Source: Nitrospinota bacterium (GTDB lineage Bacteria; Nitrospirota; Nitrospiria; Nitrospirales; UBA8639). From it: DNA of 5,616 bases. Both the position numbers and the translations under genes were made by a program. This document shows positions 1 to 5,397 of this stretch, piece after piece; within the stretch, counting starts at the first letter, position 1; each line of letters begins with the position of its first letter. The notes beneath the pieces are model-generated. The model searched no databases. It worked only from the letters and a program-made list of their open reading frames with translations, and had not been told where the DNA came from. The stretch is from assembly GCA_022561525.1 (NCBI GenBank), contig JADFRB010000154.1, forward strand, positions 1 through 5,616, in the 5' to 3' direction.

Positions 1-50
1 TGTCAGGAGGGAACGTTGACTTTATCCCGTGCAAGAAGGTGAACGGGTAA
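1..50 (+). CDS. Possible 3' end of an upstream gene (partial)
   Basis: The third forward frame is open from the window edge to a TAA at 48-50 and would end in ...[12 protein letters not shown]. The stop lies 16 bases before the ATG of the decarboxylase gene, a spacing typical of an operon. The first frame is also open, to a TGA at 40-42, so the choice of frame rests only on composition. The product cannot be recognised from 15 residues. Confidence 0.3.
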   Translation, partial: SGGNVDFIPCKKVNG

Positions 51-55
51 ATCAC

Positions 56-61
56 AAAGGG
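56..61 (+). promoter_or_regulatory. Shine-Dalgarno site deciding the start of the decarboxylase
   Basis: AAAGGG ends five bases before ATG 67. It overlaps the alternative GTG at 61-63, which would have no ribosome site of its own, so it favours the ATG. Confidence 0.6.
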
Positions 62-66
62 TGTTC

Positions 67-1032
67 ATGAAAGACTATCGACGCAAGCGAATCTTAGTGA
101 CAGGTGGAGCTGGATTTCTCGGCTCACATCTTTGCCAAGAGCTGTTGAACGAAGGGCATGAAGTTATTTGCGTTGACAATTTTTATACTGGAGCTCGAGA
201 CAATATTTTATTTCAGATGGAAAATCCTCATTTCGAAGTCATTCGTCACGACATTACCGTTCCTCTCTATGCAGAAGCCGACGAAATCTATAATCTTGCC
301 TGCCCAGCTTCACCAATTCACTACCAGTTCGACCCGGTACAAACCACGAAAACAAGCGTCCATGGTGCCATCAACATGTTGGGGCTTGCCAAACGACTTA
401 AAGCCAAAATTTTCCAAGCCTCCACGAGCGAAGTCTACGGCGATCCCGCGACTCACCCACAACGAGAAGATTACTGGGGTAATGTCAATCCAGTTGGAAT
501 CCGGTCGTGTTACGATGAAGGCAAACGATGTGCCGAAACATTATTTTTTGATTATGACCGTCAATACAAATTGTCAATAAAGGTTGCCCGGATCTTTAAC
601 ACCTATGGACCTCAAATGCACCCTAACGACGGTCGGGTGATATCCAATTTCATTGTGCAGGCCTTGACCAATGAGCCCATCACCATTTTCGGAGATGGGT
701 CCCAAACACGCTCTTTTTGTTTCGTAGAAGATCTGATCAAGGGGATTCTTCTTTTCATGAAAAGCCCGAATGATTTCACAGGGCCTGTAAATCTCGGCAA
801 CCCACAAGAGTTCACTATCTTGGAACTTGCCAAGCTAGTCCTTCACCTCACGGGATCACATTCCAAGCTCGTGTTGAAACCACTCCCTTCAGACGATCCC
901 ACACAACGCTGCCCAGATATAAGTTTGGCAAAAAATAAATTAGGATGGGAGCCAAAAGTTCCGCTTGAGGAGGGCTTAAGGAAGACCATTATGTACTTTG
1001 ATCTTCTGCTAAGTGGAAAACTTAACCGCTAG
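67..1032 (+). CDS. uxs: UDP-glucuronate decarboxylase (UDP-xylose synthase)
   Basis: This cytosolic NAD-dependent enzyme converts UDP-glucuronate to UDP-xylose and CO2, supplying xylose units for exopolysaccharide or lipopolysaccharide. The 321-residue protein is an extended short-chain dehydrogenase. It has a Rossmann glycine motif GGAGFLG at 14-20, ASTSEVYGD at 118-126 with the family's catalytic Ser/Thr-Glu region, and the YxxxK pair at Tyr149 and Lys153 within [24 protein letters not shown] at 209-223 contains the conserved arginine that distinguishes decarboxylases from plain 4,6-dehydratases or epimerases. The length is normal for the bacterial soluble form, with no membrane anchor. I chose ATG 67 over the in-frame GTG at 61 because AAAGGG (56-61) then sits five bases upstream and the protein starts [14 protein letters not shown], as is usual. 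The gene looks intact. A GDP- or dTDP-sugar epimerase is unlikely given the SEVYGDP and RSCYDEGKR signatures. Confidence 0.95.
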   Translation: MKDYRRKRILVTGGAGFLGSHLCQELLNEGHEVICVDNFYTGARDNILFQMENPHFEVIRHDITVPLYAEADEIYNLACPASPIHYQFDPVQTTKTSVHGAINMLGLAKRLKAKIFQASTSEVYGDPATHPQREDYWGNVNPVGIRSCYDEGKRCAETLFFDYDRQYKLSIKVARIFNTYGPQMHPNDGRVISNFIVQALTNEPITIFGDGSQTRSFCFVEDLIKGILLFMKSPNDFTGPVNLGNPQEFTILELAKLVLHLTGSHSKLVLKPLPSDDPTQRCPDISLAKNKLGWEPKVPLEEGLRKTIMYFDLLLSGKLNR

Positions 1033-1221
1033 CCCTGGCTCATTCAAAGGGATCACTCGGAACACAAAAAGGCTTCCCTTGCTCTTCAAAGAGTAAGCTC
1101 TACGCTGGCCAGTCTCGACGGTTTTTTCTCACTGTTTCTATCAATGCCATAGGCCATTTCTGCTGAAAGCTTTTCTCCCGACATTCACTCAATAAACATT
1201 CGATACCACACGTTACTATTT

Positions 1222-1244
1222 AGGACCCGACACAGTCCTTTTTT
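1222..1244 (+). terminator. Weak Rho-independent terminator downstream of the decarboxylase gene
   Basis: AGGAC (1222-1226) pairs with GTCCT (1235-1239) around an eight-base loop. A run of six T covers 1239-1244. The stem is short, with three G-C pairs, and it lies about 190 bases after the stop codon, so the call is tentative. No better candidate is visible between 1033 and 1221. Confidence 0.4.
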
Positions 1245-1384
1245 CGTAAACCACCTCCAACTTAGGATGTTCCAAAACAGGTCTGTTAATAGGTCTCTGG
1301 GGGGAAAACCACTTCGACCAAGTGAAATTTCAGAAATTTTTTTTCAAAAACTCGTAGGGTTTCGTCTTTAATCATGTAAGGTAG

Positions 1385-1414
1385 TGCCGAAACGAAAAAA
1401 CCCCTGTTTCGGCA
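1385..1414. repeat. Perfect 9-bp hairpin with A-rich loop
   Basis: TGCCGAAAC (1385-1393) and GTTTCGGCA (1406-1414) are exact reverse complements around a 12-base loop containing six A followed by four C. No T-run follows on either strand, so it is not a standard terminator. It could be an operator, an RNA hairpin or a remnant of a mobile-element end. Confidence 0.6.
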
Positions 1415-1440
1415 TCATGAGCAAGAATTTTGGTTAACAA

Positions 1441-1454
1441 CGCTTAACTAAGCG
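1441..1454. repeat. Interrupted palindrome CGCTTA-AC-TAAGCG
   Basis: Two perfect 6-bp arms are separated by two bases, 27 bases after the 9-bp hairpin at 1385-1414. The shape suits a dimeric DNA-binding protein, but no gene downstream obviously uses it. It may be chance. Confidence 0.4.
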
Positions 1455-1852
1455 GATTTTCATTTAATGATTCTATGAACTTTTTATAATTTCATCAGAG
1501 ACTGGCAGGCTGCCGCCATTCCGGTGCATGACCGGATCATCTCCAAGCCTGTTTTGGACCTCTTCTCGGATTGGATTTTCCGTACGCCCGACGGACCGGA
1601 ATGAACGAGAGAAGTCCCCTCCTCCCTGTCCATGGAAAATCTTCAGAGGTTCCCAGATTTACTACCAGTAATTTCGGGTTCTCAGCTCTATTTCTTAACG
1701 AACCCACAATACATTGTACGAAGTATGCCTACCAATCGATGGCAGTCACTACCCAATGTTGACGCACGAAGCGACTCAGGCTCCCCTGCCCTCTGGAAAG
1801 CACACCCACTTCACATACGTCTGACGGATCTTCCCCCTTAATTTCGACGAGA

Positions 1853-1881
1853 ATATCTCCTGCATATGCACTTAACTCAAG
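1853..1881 (+). repeat. Left terminal inverted repeat of the IS1595-family element
   Basis: This 29-bp arm matches the reverse complement of 2791-2819 at 27 positions, with mismatches at 1857 and 1874. It contains the perfect palindrome TGCATATGCA at 1861-1870 and ends in CTCAAG. Confidence 0.9.
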
Positions 1882-1908
1882 TAAGCTTTCAGTTACAATC
1901 TATGAGCA

Positions 1909-2787
1909 ATGGAGTATCCGAAAGACTACCGAGAGTTGGTCAGTCAATTTAATACACAGGCTCGGTGCATTGAATATCTCGCGGCGATTCGATGGGCCGA
2001 CGGATTCACGTGTCCAAGATGTGCCGGTAAAGAGGCCTGGCGATCTGAGCGGCTCCTGTGGGTTTGTCGTCAATGCGAGTCTCATGTGAGCGTACTGGCC
2101 GGAACCCTCTTTCAAGATACTAAACTCCCTCTCTCGCTGTGGTTTCAGTTGATTTGGTGGTTTGTTGGACAAAAGAGTGGCACCAGTGCATTGTCGATAC
2201 AGACTAATTTTGGCGTTGGGAGCTACCGAACAGCCTGGAAGCTATTACACAAGCTACGTTCATGCATGGTTCTGGCTGGGCGCGCCCCACTCAGTGGTAA
2301 AGTAGAGGTCGATGAAGGCTTCGTTGGTGGTGAAAATAATAAGAAAATTGTCATGGTGGCCGCAGAAGTACGAGGAAAGGCGACAGGCAGAGTCCGAATG
2401 CGCCATATCCATTCACGAACAAGTGAAGGAGATCCAAGAATGTATCACTGACACCATTGAGCCAGAATCGACAATTCTCTCCGACCAATACAAGGGCTAC
2501 GTGACAATAGACGAAAAGGGCTATACCCATGAGGCTCAAAAGAAGCCCGACTCCTGGGAGCATGCAAGCGGAGATGACGATCGTGTGTTACCACACGTTC
2601 ATCGAACGATTTCGCTCCTCAAGCGCTGGTACTACGGCACATACCATGGCCGAATTGATCCTAAGAACCTTCAGAGCTATCTTGACGAATTTGTTTTTCG
2701 ATTCCATCGCCGAACTTCTAAATCAAGGGGATTAATTTTCACCGCCTCATTGAAGCGGCCGTCAAGTCACCTCACAAGCCTGGCTAA
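1909..2787 (+). pseudogene. IS1595-family (ISXO2-like) transposase, two compensating frameshifts
   Basis: Read through its breaks, this would be a transposase of about 292 residues, a normal family length. Frame 1 from ATG 1909 gives an N-terminal zinc ribbon (CPRC at 35-38, CRQC at 53-56), then LAGTLFQDTKLPLSLWF and the first catalytic aspartate in VEVDEGFVGG (Asp135). After RVRMRHI (to 2409) the homology moves to the next frame, where ILSDQYKGY gives the second aspartate. VHRTISLLKRW and LDEFVFRFHRR complete the catalytic half. At the T-run 2736-2739 the reading returns to frame 1 and ends FHRLIEAAVKSPHKPG before TAA 2785-2787. As sequenced, frame 1 stops at 2449-2451 and would make a 180-residue truncated protein without the catalytic core. 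No clear Shine-Dalgarno site precedes ATG 1909. Genuine decay is more likely than programmed frameshifting, because two breaks of opposite sign are needed and no classic slippery site is obvious at the first. Confidence 0.85.
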
Positions 2788-2790
2788 TGA

Positions 2791-2819
2791 CTTGAGTCAA
2801 GTGCATATGCAGGAAATAT
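2791..2819 (-). repeat. Right terminal inverted repeat of the IS1595-family element
   Basis: This is the partner of 1853-1881 and contains TGCATATGCA at 2802-2811. It begins three bases after the restored stop codon of the transposase, as expected for a compact insertion sequence. Confidence 0.9.
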
Positions 2820-2878
2820 CTCTGTACCGTATTAATCTTATTCAGGAAAGCGGTCGTTCTGTCAGGCGAAGCTCCTGC

Positions 2879-4498
2879 CTACACTTTGGTCGGGTGCCGC
2901 TTGGTGATGGCAGGCGGCTTGACCCCGAGCGCGGTCAAGATGGCTGTTTGTCGCTGATCGGGCCGGGGGACTTGCAGAAACTCCTGTCCTGCTACCTCAT
3001 GGCGCTGAAAGCACAATCGCGATAGCGCGCTCAGGGCGTCTTTCAGGGTGAGCGCCTGGGCGCTGTGCTCCGTCGTGCCCAACGCCGCTTTGAGCCCCCG
3101 CTCCCCTTCCCGGGCCACCTTCAGAGCGAGCATCGCGGCGAAAACATGGCCGCAGGTGTGGGTCGCCTTCCGCACAAAGATGGGGCGCATCTCCAACAGG
3201 CTGGTCTTCATCGTCCGGAAATCACGCTCCACGTGTTGCAGATCCCGATACCGGGCATCCACGGTGGCGGCATCCATCGCTTCCGGCGGCACATCGGTCT
3301 CCAGCACATAGCAGCCATCCAACAGGGCGGCATCGGCCTGCTTGGCCTCATCGAGCTCGACCGTCAACTGGGTGTCCTGCAGGGTGAGGGTGAGAAAGGC
3401 GGTGAGCGTGTGAGTCTTGGCCCACTGAGTCAGCTGGCGCAGTCCCGCTTCAGGAGTGGCCCGGTTGGCCTGCTGCACGAACGCGTTGCGTTCAGCCACG
3501 AGCCGGTGCAGTTTGGCCAGTTTGTCTTGGCGTCGGTGGGCTTCTTTGTGCTGCCTGGCCTCATTGCGCCGAAGGATCAGCCGCCGGGTGCCGTGCTCCA
3601 CTTCCTGCGCCGTCTCGTCGAACAGGTCGAGTTGCAGGAGGTCTCGCTTCAGCAGCTTCCGGATCTGGGGGTCCGTCAGCGCGGTAATATACCGGAGCCC
3701 CTGGTCAGTGAGGGCCGTCTTGCCTGTGGCTTTCACCATGCCCCGATCCCCGACAAAGACTACCTCCGTGATCTTGAACCGGGTCTTGATCCGCTCAATG
3801 TGCTCCGCGACCGTGCTGGGATCAGCGGTATTGCCCTTGAACACGGTGACGGTGAGCGGCTCCCCATCCGGCGCAGTAAGCAACCCAATCACAAGTTGCT
3901 TCTTGCCTTGCTTGCCATCCCGGTTATGCCCATAGGCCGCCAACTCATTCTTGTCCCCCTCAAAATACGAGGACGTCACATCATAGAGCACCAAGATCGG
4001 CGGCTGCCCTGCCCGCCGGACGTAGGCGCGATACAGTTTTTTCTCAATGGTCTCCTGCTGCGTGGCGAGCCAGTCCAACGCGGTGTAGAGAGCATCCTCA
4101 TCGAAGGGGGCCAAGCCCAGCACCTCAGCGACGGCATGATCCGCAGCCCACCGCACCGCTGACAGCCGCGAGCCCTGGTGCGCCACACGAGCCAGCACCA
4201 GAAACAGGGCCAGCTTCGCCACGCGCGTCTGGCCCAAGGCCGACACCATCCCCAGCCGGGACGCCAGCTCCTTGAGGGCAAAGAGCACCCCAAAGATGCG
4301 ATCGCTCACGGGAGCACTCGGGTCTTCGCTCCCATCGAAGTCCCCCCGGAGGCAGCGTTTGAGTGCCGCGACGCGAACGGCGGGCCAGGAGGTCAGATTG
4401 GCCAGGGTGCGCGTCTTGACCGTCCCGCCCTCCCGATAGCTTTCGCGCAACAAAATGGCGGGTGGGGAGTTTCGATTGGGGACCGTGGCAATATACAT
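2879..4498 (-). CDS. IS1634-family transposase (DDE, IS4 superfamily)
   Basis: This intact 539-residue protein would cut and join the ends of its own insertion sequence. Its N-terminus (LLRESYREGGTVKTRTLANL, 16-35) is the conserved opening of IS1634-type transposases. The RNase H-like catalytic core has LYDVTSSYFEG with Asp173, VFVGDRGMV with Asp251, and the C-terminal YRDLQHVERDFRTMK at 417-431, where Glu424 and Lys431 fit the E(6)K part of the IS4-superfamily signature. A long charged insertion (about 285-345) lies between the second aspartate and the glutamate, as is usual in this family. The length is close to full size and no frameshift is visible, so the gene could be active. ATG 4498 is chosen because the family N-terminus begins there. 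It has no Shine-Dalgarno site, and the nearest promoter predicts a transcript starting almost at the ATG. A 365-codon open frame on the opposite strand is a shadow of its G+C-rich codons. Confidence 0.93.
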   Translation of the reverse strand: MYIATVPNRNSPPAILLRESYREGGTVKTRTLANLTSWPAVRVAALKRCLRGDFDGSEDPSAPVSDRIFGVLFALKELASRLGMVSALGQTRVAKLALFLVLARVAHQGSRLSAVRWAADHAVAEVLGLAPFDEDALYTALDWLATQQETIEKKLYRAYVRRAGQPPILVLYDVTSSYFEGDKNELAAYGHNRDGKQGKKQLVIGLLTAPDGEPLTVTVFKGNTADPSTVAEHIERIKTRFKITEVVFVGDRGMVKATGKTALTDQGLRYITALTDPQIRKLLKRDLLQLDLFDETAQEVEHGTRRLILRRNEARQHKEAHRRQDKLAKLHRLVAERNAFVQQANRATPEAGLRQLTQWAKTHTLTAFLTLTLQDTQLTVELDEAKQADAALLDGCYVLETDVPPEAMDAATVDARYRDLQHVERDFRTMKTSLLEMRPIFVRKATHTCGHVFAAMLALKVAREGERGLKAALGTTEHSAQALTLKDALSALSRLCFQRHEVAGQEFLQVPRPDQRQTAILTALGVKPPAITKRHPTKV

Positions 4499-4531
4499 GC
4501 GTTATACTATACCATATGAACACATGTATAT
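4491..4531. repeat. 9-bp inverted repeat spanning the transposase start codon and promoter
   Basis: ATATACATG (4491-4499) and CATGTATAT (4523-4531) are exact reverse complements, 23 bases apart. One arm contains the transposase start codon and the other reaches the -35 region. A transcript entering from outside the element could fold so that the ATG is paired, whereas one starting at the internal promoter would lack the upstream arm. That would act like the start-codon shielding known from IS10 and IS50, but this is inference here. Confidence 0.5.
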
Positions 4532-4534
4532 GAA
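4506..4534 (-). promoter_or_regulatory. Candidate sigma70-type promoter of the IS1634-family transposase
   Basis: On the reverse strand, TTCATA (4534-4529, four of six consensus bases) is followed after 17 bases by TATAGT (4511-4506, five of six). TGG just before TATAGT makes an extended -10. Transcription starting seven or eight bases further would begin at or next to the A of ATG 4498, giving a leaderless mRNA. Confidence 0.5.
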
Positions 4535-4776
4535 GTAAAATATCGAAATTACATGCCTACATTAAATCGGGCAACCCCACAACTTCTTCAAGGATTTCAA
4601 CGACTTGGGGGAAATCATTGAGGGGAAGATCCGCCTGAGCTGCTCGTACCCTCGTCGAATTGCCCTACCACCGCACGGCGTCCAAGGCCGGGAAGTCCAA
4701 TTGTCCTGCTGTCCACGCGGGATTCATAAGGCCGCTCTCTCCGTTTTGGCTCTAACCTATTGATCCGACACCTGTA

Positions 4777-4896
4777 ATGCCACGAAATACGGCCTTATTC
4801 AATTCAATCGGTGAAGAAATCCGGGCTCGCCCACCTTCCGGTGCTCGAACCAATTGGCGCGGCTCGTCCACTGAAGCCATGAACCGCAACCGCTAG
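4777..4896 (+). CDS. Doubtful 39-codon open frame
   Basis: ATG 4777 to TAG 4894-4896 would encode a short basic, soluble peptide containing EEIRARPPSGARTNWRGSS and ending EAMNRNR. The composition resembles a real protein C-terminus more than random sequence. There is no Shine-Dalgarno site upstream, however, and I recognise no family. It could be the remnant of a longer gene, a small orphan gene or chance. The hairpin at 4896-4911 begins at its stop codon. Confidence 0.2.
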   Translation: MPRNTALFNSIGEEIRARPPSGARTNWRGSSTEAMNRNR

Positions 4897-4916
4897 GGAT
4901 TAGAGTATCCCGCTTT
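4896..4916 (+). terminator. Weak terminator-like hairpin
   Basis: GGGAT (4896-4900) pairs with ATCCC (4907-4911) around a six-base loop. GCTTTT follows. The T-run is only four long, so function is uncertain. Confidence 0.25.
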
Positions 4917-4958
4917 TGGGTCTTACTAATTATTTCACATAATAGATACAAAAGTCTC

Positions 4959-4987
4959 TTGTATTGTATTTTTAAACCTGGTTTTAT
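4959..4987 (+). promoter_or_regulatory. Candidate promoter for the secreted-protein gene
   Basis: TTGTAT (4959-4964) and TTTTAT (4982-4987) are separated by 17 bases, with TGG before the -10 box as in extended -10 promoters. The matches to consensus are three and four of six, so this is weak. Transcription from about 4994 would give a leader of about 165 bases that includes the structured region at 5035-5136. Confidence 0.3.
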
Positions 4988-5034
4988 GCACCTCTATTTC
5001 AGTTGATATGATTTTATGGATTCGGGTTCTTTGG

Positions 5035-5136
5035 TACTGTGGTGTCCAGTCAAACAGGCCTTTTGAAATTCCTGCCTCCGTGGACAAGCAAAGCAACAGT
5101 AAGGACTTTCACCTTAAACACATCGCCGGTGTAACC
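5035..5136 (+). ncRNA. Structured 5' leader, candidate riboswitch (partly GEMM-like)
   Basis: TACTGT (5035-5040) pairs with ACAGTA (5096-5101), and inside it TGTCCA (5043-5048) pairs with TGGACA (5081-5086). Both stems are perfect 6-mers. The joining loop is GG on one side and agcaaagca on the other. Within the inner stem, CAGG/CCTG forms a further hairpin whose loop contains GAAA. Two more hairpins follow: AAGG/CCTT (5101-5104/5112-5115) and ACAC/GTGT (5118-5121/5129-5132). The Shine-Dalgarno site begins at 5144. GCAAAGC, a GAAA-bearing stem and GCCGGTGTAACCG recall pieces of the cyclic-di-GMP-I riboswitch, but the usual GACGCAAAGC core is altered and I cannot assign the ligand-binding bases. 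It may be another structured leader. Confidence 0.35.
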
Positions 5137-5143
5137 GTCGCAC

Positions 5144-5149
5144 AGGAGG
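5144..5149 (+). promoter_or_regulatory. Strong Shine-Dalgarno site of the secreted-protein gene
   Basis: AGGAGG ends eight bases before ATG 5158. This fixes the start there rather than at the in-frame ATG 5008 (no site) or ATG 5206. Confidence 0.8.
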
Positions 5150-5157
5150 CATTCGTC

Positions 5158-5397
5158 ATGATAAATTCCTCACTCATCGGTATCCGGCCCTATTTTGTTA
5201 AAACCATGGGCTGGGTTTTTAAGGGGCCGTTGTTGCTCCTTTTCCTAGGTTTTCCGGCAGTTGTTGCCGTCGCATCTGAGGTACTCCCCCCGTATGAAGT
5301 CCATGACGACGGGTATTATGAAATACCCCTAAATCATCCATACATGATCCGACCCTCTTGGCGGGGGATTTCTCGGGGTGTGGCTCCATTACCTTAG
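5158..5397 (+). CDS. Secreted protein, N-terminal part, ended early by a frameshift
   Basis: The frame from ATG 5158 gives 79 residues. The first 40 form a signal peptide: a leader with Lys15 and Lys22, a hydrophobic core PLLLLFLGFPAVVAVA at 24-39, and a likely cleavage near AVAS/EVLPP. The protein is therefore exported by the Sec route. The mature start, EVLPPYEVHDDGYYEIPLNHP, is not from a family I know. The frame ends at TAG 5395-5397 with a basic tail that does not look native. The better continuation is in the frame used from 5367 onward, so this is probably the 5' half of one longer gene. The start rests on the ideal AGGAGG site. The leader hairpins upstream suggest control at the RNA level. 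Confidence 0.65.
   Translation: MINSSLIGIRPYFVKTMGWVFKGPLLLLFLGFPAVVAVASEVLPPYEVHDDGYYEIPLNHPYMIRPSWRGISRGVAPLP

Larger units (their letters stand above)
1033..1852. other. Gene-poor region between the decarboxylase gene and the first insertion sequence
   Basis: No frame here gives a protein I recognise. Two overlapping forward open frames (1571-1762 and 1632-1841, 63 and 69 codons) lack ribosome sites and family motifs. What can be seen is a weak terminator at 1222-1244, a GAAATTTC palindrome with a T8 tract around 1324-1344, a perfect hairpin at 1385-1414, a 6-2-6 palindrome at 1441-1454, and an isolated TATAAT at 1485-1490 without a good -35 box. Small inverted repeats lie around 1503-1535, for example GGCAGgCTGCC and CCGGTgcatgACCGG. 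The stretch looks like decayed or regulatory spacer DNA. Confidence 0.6.
1853..2819 (+). mobile_element. IS1595-family insertion sequence (ISXO2-like), about 967 bp, transposase frameshifted
   Basis: The element is bounded by 29-bp terminal inverted repeats at 1853-1881 and 2791-2819. It encloses a single transposase gene, which fits the size of simple IS1595-family elements (roughly 0.9-1.1 kb). No matching 8-bp target duplication is visible directly outside the repeats: the left flank reads cgacgaga and the right flank ctctgtac. Either the true tips differ by a few bases, or the flanks have changed since insertion. Because the transposase frame is broken twice, the copy should be non-autonomous but could be moved in trans. 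Confidence 0.85.
2879..4534 (-). mobile_element. IS1634-family insertion sequence (IS4 superfamily), ends not resolved
   Basis: A single long transposase gene on the reverse strand, with its own promoter-like sequence, defines this element. I searched 2820-2880 and 4499-4560 by eye for matching terminal inverted repeats and found none, so the limits given are only those of the gene plus promoter. The element faces the IS1595-family copy tail to tail, with 59 bases between that copy's right repeat and this gene's stop codon. Its coding sequence is visibly richer in G and C than either flank, which suggests separate acquisition. Confidence 0.75.
4535..5157. other. Region between the IS1634-family element and the secreted-protein gene
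   Basis: No established gene is visible. A frame open from 4566 to a TGA at 4761-4763 contains FFKDFNDLGEIIEGKIRLS, which looks coding-like but has no start codon and matches no family I recognise; it may be a scrap of a gene cut by insertion. It is followed by a 39-codon frame at 4777-4896, a weak hairpin with GGGAT/ATCCC arms at 4896-4911, an AT-rich promoter-like stretch at 4920-4990, and a structured leader at 5035-5136. A forward frame also opens at ATG 5008 and runs into the next gene, but it has no ribosome site. Confidence 0.5.

Noticed and set aside
1571..1841. Two overlapping 63- and 69-codon forward frames
   Set aside because: Neither has a Shine-Dalgarno site, a recognisable motif or convincing composition, and they overlap in different frames.
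2312..3025. 237-codon forward open frame starting within the IS1595 transposase
   Set aside because: Only its middle part (about 2408-2735) is the transposase. The start is out of frame, and the end runs through the right terminal repeat into antisense sequence of the next element.
3065..4162. 365-codon forward open frame
   Set aside because: It lies antisense to the IS1634-family transposase, whose catalytic motifs are unmistakable. G+C-rich codons commonly leave the opposite strand open. Its Arg-, Gly- and Leu-rich translation shows no family motif.
1839..4551. TAATTTCGA (1839-1847) and its reverse complement TCGAAATTA (4543-4551) flanking the insertion-sequence pair
   Set aside because: They looked like ends of a composite element. 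Nine bases of AT-rich inverted sequence in 2.7 kb can arise by chance, the repeat does not extend, and it lies outside the clear 29-bp ends.
1519..4844. Direct 9-mer TTCCGGTGC at 1519-1527 and 4836-4844
   Set aside because: The similarity stops immediately on both sides, so it is not supported as a target duplication or repeat family.
4830..4860. GGTTCGAGC on the reverse strand, resembling a tRNA T-loop
   Set aside because: The flanking bases do not form a T-stem, and no anticodon or acceptor stem can be built around it.
5008..5157. Earlier in-frame ATG giving a 129-residue protein
   Set aside because: No ribosome site precedes ATG 5008. The extension would be translated from the structured leader, while ATG 5158 has an ideal AGGAGG site followed by a proper signal peptide.
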